Assembly (NCBI GenBank): GCA_022478985.1
Contig: JAKSZP010009601.1
Span: forward strand, 20,183 to 84,182
Length of the DNA: 64,000 nt
Reading direction: 5' to 3'
From: Massospora cicadina
Taxonomy: Eukaryota > Entomophthoromycota > Entomophthoromycetes > Entomophthorales > Entomophthoraceae
Shown here piece by piece: positions 12,901 to 23,239 of the stretch (positions within the stretch are counted from its first letter, which is position 1; each line of letters begins with the position of its first letter). Both the position numbers and the translations under genes were made by a program. Below the pieces are notes generated by a model. It had not been told where the DNA came from and ran no database searches. It was given only the letters and a program-made list of their open reading frames with translations.

Positions 12901-13725
12901 TGGGTAGCAGCCTGCATGTTTAGGGAGAGTACTAAAAAGCCCCAAGGTGGCTTTAAGAATGTGGAGTTCAACATGCCTATGCAGGGATGGGTAGGCGTTG
13001 AAGGCCAGAAGTCAGTGGCCAGGTGGCCCAGAAGTTCAGGTCGCCCACCACAAACAGATAAGGTGGAAGCGGGAGGGAAGTTACAGCTCAGAGGAACTCC
13101 TTGTGATCCCGTGCACAGGTTGGGGTGTAAGTATTATCAATAGAATGCACTTCATCATCCCATAAAAAGGACATGACCAGCACACATCCATCAAGGTACG
13201 AATTTTTAAAAATAAATTTTAAAGCCATGGGTTGCACATATAAGCACCCCACAGTGCGGTGACCAAAAAGGAAGGGAGTGGAGGAGCACGGTTGCCCATT
13301 TTTACTTGGCACCATGTGGACAGTGGTATTCCTGAATGGCCATGATGTCAACAGGCATTTATTTATTAAAAACTTGGTTTCATAGACCCACAACTATACC
13401 CCCTTATGCCCCATGTTGCTGATGCTCCCACCCCAATGCTGTCCGCCATGGTACACTCGCTAAAGTGGGCGCCAGACAAAAGTTTCCCCAAAACTACCTC
13501 ACCTTCTGTTATGTCTTCCTAGGCTGTTATCTGAGGTGTTATATTAGGATTTTTTTTATTTCTAATAATCCCATTTTTTGGCCCATTTGCAAATAAAGAT
13601 GCGTGGCTGCTCCCCCTTTTAAGTTGGGCACCAATAGTTCTAAAAACTCAGTTTTCTAGCCTGAGACGGCGGGGCCTTGAGTCCAGCAATGTTCAAAATC
13701 CCTTATTGTGAAGGATCCCCCCATT
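9943..13725 (-). pseudogene. LINE E1 ORF2 (endonuclease/reverse transcriptase), decayed
   Basis: Recognisable pieces on the minus strand are the C-terminal finger region with CYVCGQYGSLVH (about 10250-10320), RT fragments including RQGDPLSQLLYNFSLDP (about 11470-11520) and FLDQQKTYDRVN (about 11665-11702), and the endonuclease region with a degraded D-N-x-Y-T-P stretch (13088-13393). The SINE-like insert at 13386-13640 splits the endonuclease. Many stops and frameshifts. Confidence 0.75.
13386..13640. mobile_element. SINE-like insert, copy 1 (inside LINE E1)
   Basis: A 255-bp segment absent from the same place in E2, E3, E4 and E5. It is flanked by a diverged duplication of the LINE sequence (TAAAAACTTGGTTTCATAG at 13367-13385, TAAAAACTCAGTTTTCTAG at 13641-13659, 15 of 19 matching). 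The part 13421-13640 is clearly the same sequence as 31610-31833. It is non-coding. An A-box-like stretch (CGCTAAAGTGG, about 13458) could be a Pol III promoter element, but no B box was found, so the orientation and SINE label are inferred. Confidence 0.65.
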
Positions 13726-13730
13726 GCACC

Positions 13731-15110
13731 TTAGATGCAATGGGAAGGGCCTCTTACCCTTCCTCTGCGTCTTTTTCAGCACACTTCTTTTCAGCACCAC
13801 ACGTGTTCTGTGCTACCTAGTAAGTGGTCTTAAGGGCTTCCTTCACTTTGGGTTAGTTTCAGTTTTGGTGGTTCTAGATTATTTCGATTATTTAAAATGG
13901 TGTGCTCCTGTTGTGCACCATTGTATGTTAACACAAACTTGGCGGGGAATGGGATGTGAGAATTAGTTCTAATTGGTGCTTGTTAATTTTGCGTGTTAAA
14001 TCTGACTCATCCATCTTGTCTTCAGGTAGGTGGGCCTAATCTGAATGGTGAGCGGATTCTCAAGCCGCTTCATCTGTGAATGACTTGATGTCATCCTGGG
14101 TCTGGGCAGGCGGGATCACAGATGCGGCCATAGCCACTGCCTTGGCTGCTTCCCTACAGGCCTGTTTGGCCTTTTGCACTCTTGCAGGGACACAGGTTCT
14201 ACCTGAATGTAACACCCCTGCGCGCCCCATGGGAAGGTGGCATCAGTGTCAATGTCAGGTTCATAATGGGAGTCTGCACTACCCATTGCATCAGAGAGGA
14301 TTTCGTTTTGTTTGATGCTCTCTCTGGAAGAGCATGTGTGTGCCTTATGGCCAAAAGTGTGACAAAAGGTGCAGATAGGGGGAGCGCTATCCACTGTAAT
14401 GCGGAATGGGCGGGATTCCTGTACATCAATATTTACAAATGTGGTGTGGGGGGATTTAGGTCAATTCTTTCATGATGACCACAGTTGGAATAATAACTGA
14501 AATTGCTTTTCCTGTGCTCAGCTCCAGCATAAGCATAAAGCACTGCATTTCAAAGGAGTGTAGTTCCCCATATGATTGAAGCCCAACTGAGAGGTGGTGT
14601 TTGAGGAATTTGCATTTCACCGTTGTGGGGTAGGAAGTAAAAAGCAACAAAAATCTGGTTGTATTTGGCCAATGCATTTGCTTCGTTTTATTACCCATTG
14701 ATTATCTGGGAGATTGACCACCGCACAAACTTATGCAGCGTCGTCTACTGCTTGCTTAGTCTCAAACCTGAGATCCAACCATCCGTGGGTCATAGAGTGC
14801 AGTGCAACATGTACTGCAGCCAGGAAGTGTTTGTGCACATCTCCACAGAACTTTTCCCAAATTGCCATTAAGTTACTATCCAGGAAAACTTGAACTCCAT
14901 GATCCACTGACAACAGGGCTGGGAATGTGGAGTTTTGATGAACTGGTTGCATTTTGCTTGCCAGGCTAAAACTCTGGGAAAATAATCACTGCCATTTTTT
15001 ATTTTTATCTAGGCCACCGGTGTCACTGGGGCATTTATGAACTTTGGACGGTGCAAATACTGACCCTGTGCCCTTTACTACGCTAGCCCAACATTCACCT
15101 AATGTTGGGT
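13731..15110 (-). pseudogene. LINE E1 ORF1, decayed
   Basis: The zinc knuckle CTFCHTFGHKAHTC is intact on the minus strand near 14330-14375. The flanking blocks resemble those of E2-E5, including a segment at 14460-14690 corresponding to LTFDFL...VKC. The start codon found in the other copies has been lost by substitution, and several frameshifts break the gene. Confidence 0.7.
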
Positions 15111-15212
15111 GCACAATAATCTCCTCATATTGATTACCAAACTTACCAGTCTTGAATTGAATTGGTTGCAATTAGTGATTGCAATGATAAAGAAAAGTTT
15201 TCAGGACTACCA

Positions 15213-16044
15213 ATCAAATAATAAATTTGGTATTTTTTGGCATAAAAATGGTTAACATAGGTAACCTAAATAAACCATTAGCATCTATGATGGATATCTC
15301 CAGCATGATGTAAAATTGATATATCATTATTCTAAAGTTTTATAGCCCATCAATCAAGGCGCCCATCTAAATATTTCTACTGCTAAATACAAATTAAATG
15401 GGCATGATAAGCTATAATTGTAAAAAGCTTTCCATAAAGATAAGGTCAAAGTTTGATAGCTAATGAAATGATAAGACATTCTATTTCATTTACACTGTAG
15501 CTACGTTCAGACTTTTTAAAATGATTTACTAGAATAAGTGATAGTATCTATAAGATTTGCATCAATCTGAGTAAGTATTTCTCAAACAGCAAAATAACTA
15601 GAATCTTTAAATAAGAAGAAAAGCTTATTAAAGCCAGGATGAGCTAAGATGGGAGCAGGTGATTAAGCGTGGCATAAGATAAAATGATTGCTGCTGGGAT
15701 TTTTACTAAAAGAAGGAGACTTTATATGCAACAAGTAAACCAAAGGCTCTGATTTTCAGCAAAGTGTGGAATAGATTTCTGGTAATAACCAACTAATCAA
15801 AAAATTTAGATTTTCCTTAAAATTTTAAGGAAAGTCATGTCATTAATAGCGCTCATTTTAGTTTACAGAGGTAATATCCTTAATGATTGACCTTGAGACC
15901 TTATTTTTACCTTGGCTTTTAAGAAGGAACACCTAGAAGGTTTTAGTTTTAATAAGTTCTGTTAAAGTCATTAAAAACGCCTATTCAGATAACTTATAAA
16001 GTTCAGTAAAAGTTTGGGAATTACAGTTACTTTTTTAAATGAAC
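15213..16044 (-). pseudogene. gypsy 2 reverse transcriptase end and RNase H
   Basis: Reading the minus strand from 16044: a segment resembling the RT thumb (LVGYYQKSIPHFAEN, about 15760-15800), then an RNase H opening (AHPGFNKLFFLFKDSSYFAV, then EILTQIDAN, about 15560-15640) and ITYSSKSF (about 15520). These match in order the LVGYYRxFIPxFAxIA and LFTDASxYAVGAxLxQxD blocks of Ty3/gypsy pol. Stops and frameshifts abound. The domain is cut at 15212 by E1 and at 16044 by E2. Confidence 0.7.
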
Positions 16045-16075
16045 AAGAACGAAATAAAATTACTTTTCTTTCTCA

Positions 16076-16093
16076 TTGCAAACACTTTTGCAA
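16076..16093 (+). promoter_or_regulatory. paired TTGCAA hexamers at the LINE 5' end
   Basis: Two copies of the self-complementary hexamer TTGCAA, 6 nt apart, lie within 15-30 nt of the 5' terminus. E4 and E5 keep both, E1 keeps both with a changed spacer, and E3 has one altered. As the most 5' conserved feature of the element it may be part of the internal promoter. That function is inferred. Confidence 0.4.
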
Positions 16094-16154
16094 CTTATTC
16101 AATTCAAGACTAAATCTAGTTTGATAATCTCATAGAGGGGATTAGTCTGCGCCC

Positions 16155-17566
16155 ATGTCTGGGAGCAGTTGGGCAAGCAAGGCAAGAGGAGCAGGCGGAA
16201 GGCCCGCGGCCTCTAACGTTCTAAAACGCCCGGAGAATCTGGTGGAATAGAAAAAATCTAAAAAAACTGGCGGTCACAAAAATCCCCAGAGATACTCGCG
16301 TGGCAAGCATGATGCAACCAGTACATCAACACGCCACATTCCCAGCCACTTTCGTCGGTGGAATTTGGAGTCCGTGTGTATCTGGACATCCAAAAAACGG
16401 CCCTATGGGAAAAATTTTGAGAAGATGTACCCAAAATTTTCCCAACCGCAGTGTACGTTGCACCTCACTCCATGTCGCGCGGAGGCTGGACCTAGGTTTC
16501 AAAAGCAAAATAGCAGCAGATGAGGCTGCAGCAGTGTGCATAGTGGTCAACCTCCCTGAAGGGCAATGGGTCATTGAAACTAAACGCACCAGATGGACAA
16601 AATCAAACCAAATTTTCCTCACATTTGACTTTTTGGCTACTACGGTAAAATGTGACTTTTTGGAGCAACACCTGAAAGATGGTCTCACCATATATGGCGA
16701 AATACAATCTTTCGAAATGCAACATTTCACGCTGATGCCACACCTGTGCACTGGCAAAGCCATCACAGTTCTGACCCCAACTGAGGAGATCGCGAAGGAC
16801 CTAACCCAGATCCCGCACTCCACCTTTATTGACATCTCAGGGCATACCACCCACCCATTCCGGGTAACTGTGGACAGCGCGCCCCCCATTTGCACCCACT
16901 GTGACATGTTTGGCCATAAGGTGCATGCGTGCCCCATCAAAGAGGGCGTCACATTCCAAGAGCACCCCTCGGTGGCCATGACCAGTGGAGAGGCGCACTA
17001 CAAACCAACTGCAAGCACCAAGGAGGCTTTCCCATGGGGAGCACAAGGCTGTTACCTACTGGTAAAGCCTATCTCCTCGCAAGAGTGGAAGAAGGCCAAG
17101 AAGGCCCGTAGGGCCGCGGCCAAGGAAACAGCCAAGGCCAACACCACCATACCACACTCACAACGCCAGGAGGACATGGAGACCTTTGCAGCGGAAGCAA
17201 CTCAGGAATACATCACCCAATCAGATTGGGAGGCCCATGCCGAATGGGCCACTCAATCTGAGGATCTGATGGGAGATTTGATCTCACCCAATCGCTGCAC
17301 CCAAGCCCTGGTCAAAACTGACTTGGGACCTATTCCAACCAAAAAATTTTTTTGCCCCACTCCGACGGTGCACCAAACTTACCTGCACCGCAAAAAATTC
17401 GTCTGACGTCAGGAAAACAAAAGCAAAAGCCAAAGCCAATGCGACTCTTTCCGCTAAAATTAACAAAAACCCCGATAGCGTTGCTGCTAATACCTGCACT
17501 GCTGTGAAAGCCCGTGGGGACCTGGAAGAGGCTGGTGGGCCTGGGGGCCCACCCCCTCACACCTAA
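16155..17566 (+). pseudogene. LINE E2 ORF1 protein (CCHC), frameshifted
   Basis: Start chosen at ATG 16155, which aligns with the ATG opening the long frame in E3 (MSGSSWASK). The stop TAA at 17564 aligns in E2-E5. The longest open piece is 16300-17406. It contains SKIAADEAAA, a central domain (LTFDFLATTVKCDFLEQHL), the knuckle CTHCDMFGHKVHAC (CX2CX4HX4C, about 16890-16932) and a lysine/alanine-rich C-terminus. An extra C near 17363, relative to E5, throws the C-terminus out of frame. Expected role: RNA binding and RNP formation. Confidence 0.8.
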
Positions 17567-17572
17567 GGTGCG

Positions 17573-20500
17573 AAGGGGGAAACCTTCACTCTAGGGATGC
17601 TGAATATTGCCAGACTCAAGGCCTCCCCATCCCAGGCTAGGAAACTGAGTTTTTTACAAAACAATTTACCTGTGGATATCCTGGCTATCCAGGAGTCCCA
17701 CTGTCCACGAGGTTCCGAGGAAGCTTGGAAAACAATGCTCCTACCATTCCTATCCTTTTGATTGAAGCACTGTGGGGTGCTAATTTGGAAAAACAATTTT
17801 TTCAAATTTACATCTTCAAGAAACATTCCTAAATGGCTGAGTGCTCGTTGTCACCTTCTCATGGGCTGATGTTGCGCACACAATTGTCAACATTTACGCC
17901 CCAAACGGTGCACATGAGCGTCAAGAATTTTTCTCATTGGTCAAATCCCTCCCACTACCCCCTGATTCTTTCCTAGTTGGCGACATGAACTGTTGGCTAA
18001 CCTCACCAATGGACCGGTGGCCGCCCTCACCCCACGCCCCACAGGGTCACGTAGAACTACGCGTTCTAAAAGCCACCCTTGGGCTAAGGGATGCGCTGCT
18101 GCGACATGCCCCACTGCTCAAAAATATGATGCATCCCCACATCCATAACGGCCGATTAAGGTCCATGACCCACATCGACCTTATTCTAGCACCAGCGAAA
18201 TTCTAACCCCACATCTCCCACTTCAGAACAACAAAAATGGAAATCTCTGACCACCAACTGGTCTTGATAACATACTACTTACCCGTCACAGTTGCAAAGG
18301 CCCCACATTGGTGCAAAATCTGCCCCCCAGAGCTCACGTCGCCAGGATTTTCCACATGGGTGGAAGAGGCAACTTTGGCAAAATCGTTTGTTGCACTGTT
18401 TTGCGCGGACCCCATTTCCACATGGGCAACTTTCAAAGAAGACACCATCCGCCACTATCGCCATCTCTCCTCCAGGCACTCACGAGCCACATCGGCGGTT
18501 ATATTGTGCGTGCTGGCGGAATTGGCCCACTTGGAGTCCAACATTCCAGCCACAGGATATAGCCCTGCATGGGGCTGGAAGTGGGCGGAGGCAGCCGCCC
18601 ACCTCAACGCAATTGAAAGACAACACAAACATCGGGTTTGTGTCTAATACAGGGCCACACGCATCATTAAAGGCGACAAGTGCACCGCATACTTCTTCAA
18701 AAAAATTTTCGCACCACGCCAGAGTGTGGCCTGCACACAGGTGTGAAGATCGGATAATTCTATTGTGGACACACCAGCTGAAGTGGCAATCAAAATGCAA
18801 AGATATTACTCCGAGTTATACTGAGCTGAACCAATTCAGCCAGCCAAAATGGCAGAATTTCTTGACTGAGCTCATATCTGCACCATTTTCCAATACCCAG
18901 AAATAGTGAATTTAATTACTCCGAATGAATTATGGACAGCTATTCGCGATGCGCCAAACCAGAAATGCCCAGGCCCAGATGGCATTCCATATGAGTTCTA
19001 CAAAAAATATTTTAAATATATATCCCCATTGCTGCTAGCCTCACTCAACCAAAGCCTGTTGGAAATGCGCCTCCTACCAGGAGGACAAGAGGCCTTTACT
19101 GTCACACTCTTCAAGAAAGGGGATAGGCTTGACTTAGCCAACTGGCACCCCATTTTTCTAACAAACACAGACACCAAGATTTTAACCAAAATCATGGCTA
19201 ACCATTTAGGGACTGTAGCATCTGCCACCATTTCCCTAGAACAATTCAGTTTCATCCCCAGAAGGCCGATTTGGGATAAGGTGCACTCAGTGGCTAATGT
19301 GTGTCAGTCCACAGCCTCTGGGGCACTTGTATTCTTGGACTAACAAAAGGCCTATGATAGAGTAAACCGGGAATACCTTAGGGCCTGACTCCATCAATTC
19401 CGCCTACCCCCCGCTTCATTAACTGGGTGATGCTGCTCACAGAATCTGCAACAACGGCAGTGCGTGGACCAGGCTTCCTAACAAAAGTAGTCCGCCCTCA
19501 AAGGGGCCTGCGACAAGGGGACCCCCTGAGCCCACTCTTATACAACTTCAGCCTTGACCCACTACTGCGAAATGTGAATGCCCACCTCACTGGGGTCCAT
19601 GCGCCAGGCCAAACCCCAGTCAAGATGATGGCATTTGCAGATGATTGCGTAGTGGGGGTGTCTAATAACAAAGATGCACGCGCGCTTGAAGCCCTCATCC
19701 AGGAATATTCCCAGGTAAGCAACGCAGAACTGAACGCTTCCAAAACCGAAATCATCCTCCTTGGTCAGTTTCAGAACTGCTGGGCCCCAGCAAGTAGTTC
19801 CCAACCCGGCCCATCTGCTCGCCCACGTCCACGCCTTACTAACTCAACACACACTGCTCCACTGCTGCTCCCCTTTGTGCCACGTCCTACCATAGGACCA
19901 GTACGCCATCTGGGCGTGTGGATGGAGGCAGGCGGATACACGTCAGCAGTAATGGAGTGCTGTATACTGGACAACGTGACAAAGCGAATCGCCTCTCTCA
20001 GAGCCCACCCTACTACCCTCACTGGCAGGGTTGTTCTTGCCAACTCTATGCTCCTATCCAAAGTCTGGTTTGGAGCCCACGCCATCCCCTTCTCCCCAAG
20101 CTTCTTCAAATCCCTGTATGCTTTGCTACAAGGATGGCTTTGGTCAGGCCACCCTCCACCAGTACGGCTAGAGGTCATGTTTGGCCCTCATCATCATGGT
20201 GGCATGGGCCTGCTTGACTTCAAAGCCCATGCCGCCAAGATCCTGGGCACCTGGATCGCGGCCGTCACTGCTCCTACACTCCCATCCCAACACTGGTCCT
20301 GCGCGGCCCGCTTCAACTTCTCTTGAGCCTTGGGCCTCAATAATCCATCAAACCCCCACTCCCTGATGAAATACCTCGCATCACACACATCGGCCACAGG
20401 TCCTCACGGGACTAAAACCCACTACAAACGAATCCTACTCTCCATGTGAAGCACAGAGTGGAGAATTCGTATTAGTGGACATACAACCCGAAGAGGCCGC

Positions 20501-21091
20501 CCCTCTCCTCAGTTCACACAAGAGGTACAGGGGCTACCCATCCATGATGGCGTGATCCCCATTAGACCCCAAGTCCTATCCAGGGTGGACTACCTGGACA
20601 TGATGGACATCCCTTATTCCACTGAGACCCAAAAGACTATCTGGAAATACGCACACCATCCTCTGTTGCAGCCTCAAGTCCGCTCCCATGTGTGGCGCTG
20701 CCTGAGGCGGGTTTATCATACAGCTGAGCGCTCTAACGCTTTACACTCATCCTGTGTCGTGTGTGGCCAGTATGGAACGCTGTTCCACCGCCTGGAGAAG
20801 TGCCCCACCTCTGAAGTGATATGGCGCGAAGTCCAACATCTGCTAGGCCAGGATCAAACGCATCCCTTCAGTCTGTCAAGAGATATGTTTGCTTCATCAA
20901 TGGCCTCCCCCCTCCCACCCTCCCTCCGTGCTCTGGTGGTTGCAATCGCCATGTGGACTATCCACAAGATTGTCTTGGATGCCATCGCTGGATATATCCC
21001 CACCCTCCCTGAAGCTGTCCACAGATTCCGGTCTCATTTGGTGGACCACTTTCAAGCGTGGATGTTTGGATATCTCCCACCGCGTCGCTGA
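17573..21091 (+). pseudogene. LINE E2 ORF2 protein (APE endonuclease, RT, CCHC finger), inactive
   Basis: About 1172 codons. The expected ATG, 6 nt after the ORF1 stop, reads AAG here (17573). Endonuclease: VNIYAPNG (about 17890), GDMN (about 17985), HIDLIL (about 18174) and SDHQLV (about 18248), which are APE-type catalytic blocks. RT: CPGPDGIP (about 18970), NTDTKILTKIMAN, RQGDPLSPLLYNFSLDPLL (about 19515) and FADD (about 19635). C-terminal finger CVVCGQYGTLFHRLEKC (about 20755-20805). No RNase H domain is visible. Stops include TAA at 19341, where E5 has CAA, and TGA at 20446, where E5 has CGA. Confidence 0.88.
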
Positions 21092-21333
21092 CAGCTGGTC
21101 TCCTCCTGGTTCCCAGTCTGGTTCATCAAATCAGACCCCTTCCTCCACACGTGCTCAATAGTGGCTACGGCCCCTTTACACGCTCCCTTCCCCTCCCCAT
21201 AAGTGGCGTTCCCGCTGGCAACAAGAGATAGCATCGCTTCTCTGGGGTGCCTCCCCTGGTACTATGTTTTGTCTCGTCTGAGTCATATTTGGAAGTGTCC
21301 GTCCCATGGTCGGCCTTCCCTGCAATAAATTAA
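21092..21333 (+). other. LINE E2 3' UTR and tail
   Basis: The 3' UTR is conserved in E2-E6 and ends with GTGTCCGTCCCATGGTCGG (about 21295-21315), then CAATAAATT. AATAAA may serve as poly(A) signal. The half-LINE family shares the terminal motif. Confidence 0.7.
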
Positions 21334-21351
21334 AAGAACAAAATAAAATTA

Positions 21352-21930
21352 AATCATAAAATAGTCCATCCATAGCACTTTAGAAAGTAACAGGGGAGTT
21401 ACAAAGCCCTTTTAGCATCTGGGTTGGCTCAAATAATCCTTCACTAGAGATTAGAACGCATTTTTGGCAGTCATTGGGAACCAATTCTATCTGACAGCAT
21501 CCACTAGCAAGGTCGATTGAAGAAAAACTGAGTTTCTGCAAACAATCTAGAAAATCATCTATATGGAGTAGTGTGTATGAACCTTTTTGATCAAAGGCAA
21601 GGTATGTTAATACATAACAACTCTATGCCCTCTATTTTTTATTAGGAGCAGAGGAGAGGCCTAAGGGCGGTATAGATATAATAAACTAGCTTTTAAAAGT
21701 TGTTTTGATTGAATAGAAACCTAGGTCTTTTTTACTTTTGATTTCTGATAAAGTCTTGCCCAAATAGGGGGAGCATCACCAGTTTTAACCTTATGGTTTA
21801 CACCCTTTATTAACCAAAAGTCGTCTGATAAATTAGAAAAGATATTGGGGATTCTAAATGAGGGCTTCAGAAGATTGTAACTTTGTGGACCAAGAGAATC
21901 TCCATTGTTGACTTTGTGTCTCAATAAGAG
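21352..21930 (-). pseudogene. gypsy 2 reverse transcriptase, N-terminal half
   Basis: The minus strand reads VKTGDAPPIWARLYQKSK (about 21740-21800), matching the HxIxTGDAPPIRxRxYR entry of Ty3/gypsy RT. Then come HIDDFLDCLQ, FSSIDLASGC (about 21510-21540), a KGLCNSPVTF block and SAMDGLFYD (about 21352-21400). The catalytic-loop region lies across the E2 insertion. Stops are present. The protease that should precede it (about 22000-22300) could not be recognised. Confidence 0.75.
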
Positions 21931-22440
21931 TATATCCTCTAATCCTAATTTGCATAATTCTCCACAACTGGTAATTAAAGTAAATTTTTCATTAGGATAA
22001 GGAGCACATATTCAATAGAATGCTTTTTTTCAAGTTACTGGTTTGATTAATGAGATTAGCTAACAACATCAATATAGGTTCATCATAAGCAGGATTAAGA
22101 ATCTCAGGACATGGCAGAACCTCTGAATGGGAAGAATTGTAAGAACTAATATCTCTAGCACATAATCCTTTGGCACTAGATTCTAGACTTCAGTTTTAAC
22201 TATCACTTGAGACATAGGCGGATAATTATAGGTATTGTCAGAATTTTAACCAGATGGAATCCTCCAATGATTTAGCGTTATTTGGGATGAAATGGCAAAT
22301 CCTGGCAGAATGGCTTATTGACTGAATTTCGTGTTATTTGATATGATTGCTGGTTAGTTTCTCCCCAATTTGGGTTGAGCCAAAATTAGTATTCCACCAA
22401 GTTTGGTATTAGGTTTGAGTGGGGCCAATTGGTGGCCCCA
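21931..22440. other. expected protease region of gypsy 2, unreadable
   Basis: By position this should encode the protease and the RT lead-in on the minus strand. I found no D-T/S-G motif in a readable frame. Confidence 0.3.
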
Positions 22441-23200
22441 AATTAATATAAGGATCACCAGCAACTAATAGCTGAGGATGATCCAATCAGTATCAGTCAT
22501 CAGAATCAGTTTTCAACGCCAACTGCCATTCATGGACCATTGTGGGAATTTTCAGCGGAAAGCTGATGTATTTGCTTTATTTGTTAATCAATGAATTCGC
22601 TTTCTGTACTAATTATCCAAAATTGGTGGATCTGAAAGTTATGAGTTTGAAGTGGCCAAGGTTGTTTCCGTCGCTCAAATAGTATAATAATTATCACCTG
22701 AATAAGATGATTCCTAATCACTCGACTGAGATGAGTCAAGATGAGATGTCAGTGAGATGCCAAGATATTCCAAGTCAAAATGAGTGGCTGAAGTTGTTTC
22801 TGGCACATTATTATCAACTTGAAGATTGAATCCACATTTGACATTTATTTAGATTAATTATTTATATGGCTCACTGGTGAATTAAGACTGAGGAAGAGCC
22901 AAAGCTAATTTGGACATTGGGGAGGATGGAGTGAGAGGGTCGATGCCAGGGAAAAAGATAATGTAGTAGAAGAAGAAGAGTGGTTGGCTGGAAGAACCAG
23001 CGGAAGAGCCAATAGGTCAGCGGTGGGCACAGTAGCCCTTTTGTATATAGTATAAATACCTGGCGCTTCCCTTTCAATAAACATTTCCTTTGCCTAATCT
23101 ACCTTTTGTTACATGTTTATATTTATTTTGTTGGTTGGAGTTTAGGCTAGGGATCCCTGAATGGCGCGGGTGACGTTCCAAGGGGTTAGCTGGCGCTGCT
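22440..23200 (+). mobile_element. LTR-like segment with TATA box and poly(A) signal, possible solo LTR
   Basis: The plus strand has TATAAATA at 23051-23058 and AATAAA at 23076-23081, the compact arrangement typical of an LTR, in a non-coding block lying between the Gag-like and RT pieces of the opposite-strand gypsy 2. TGGCGCGGGTGAC at about 23161 could be a primer-binding site following a 5' LTR, but no plus-strand internal region follows. Ends and TSD are not fixed. Confidence 0.3.
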
Positions 23201-23239
23201 GGCCCCGTCAACTAAGGTGAAATGGCAAGGGCTGACCAG

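Larger units (their letters stand above)
9703..15199 (-). mobile_element. LINE copy E1 (L1-clade), full length, oldest of the five
   Basis: Bounded by a 13-bp TSD with one mismatch (TTCAGGCCTACCA at 9690-9702, TTCAGGACTACCA at 15200-15212). Minus the 255-bp SINE-like insert at 13386-13640 its length is 5.24 kb, close to the other copies. It has the same order as its siblings: 5' leader, ORF1, ORF2, 3' end with the CCTCC/GGCCGACC-like terminus. It is far more diverged and is broken throughout. It sits between the RNase H and integrase parts of gypsy 2. Confidence 0.85.
16063..21333 (+). mobile_element. LINE copy E2 (L1-clade), full length
   Basis: 5271 bp, bounded by an 18-bp TSD with one mismatch (AAGAACGAAATAAAATTA at 16045-16062, second copy at 21334-21351). 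The order is 5' leader, ORF1, ORF2 and a 242-bp 3' UTR ending in CAATAAATT. It is inserted in the reverse-transcriptase region of gypsy 2, opposite in orientation. It is inactive because ORF1 is frameshifted, the ORF2 start is mutated and ORF2 has stops. Confidence 0.92.

Noticed and set aside
16326..16979. 217-codon minus-strand open frame
   Set aside because: It lies antisense to LINE ORF1, and the same antisense frames recur, broken differently, in E3-E5. It is a shadow of the coding strand.
22280..23235. GAAATGGCAA at about 22290 and 23220 as the TSD of the solo LTR candidate
   Set aside because: Too long for the usual 4-6 bp LTR duplication, and the implied ends are not TG...CA. Left unresolved.
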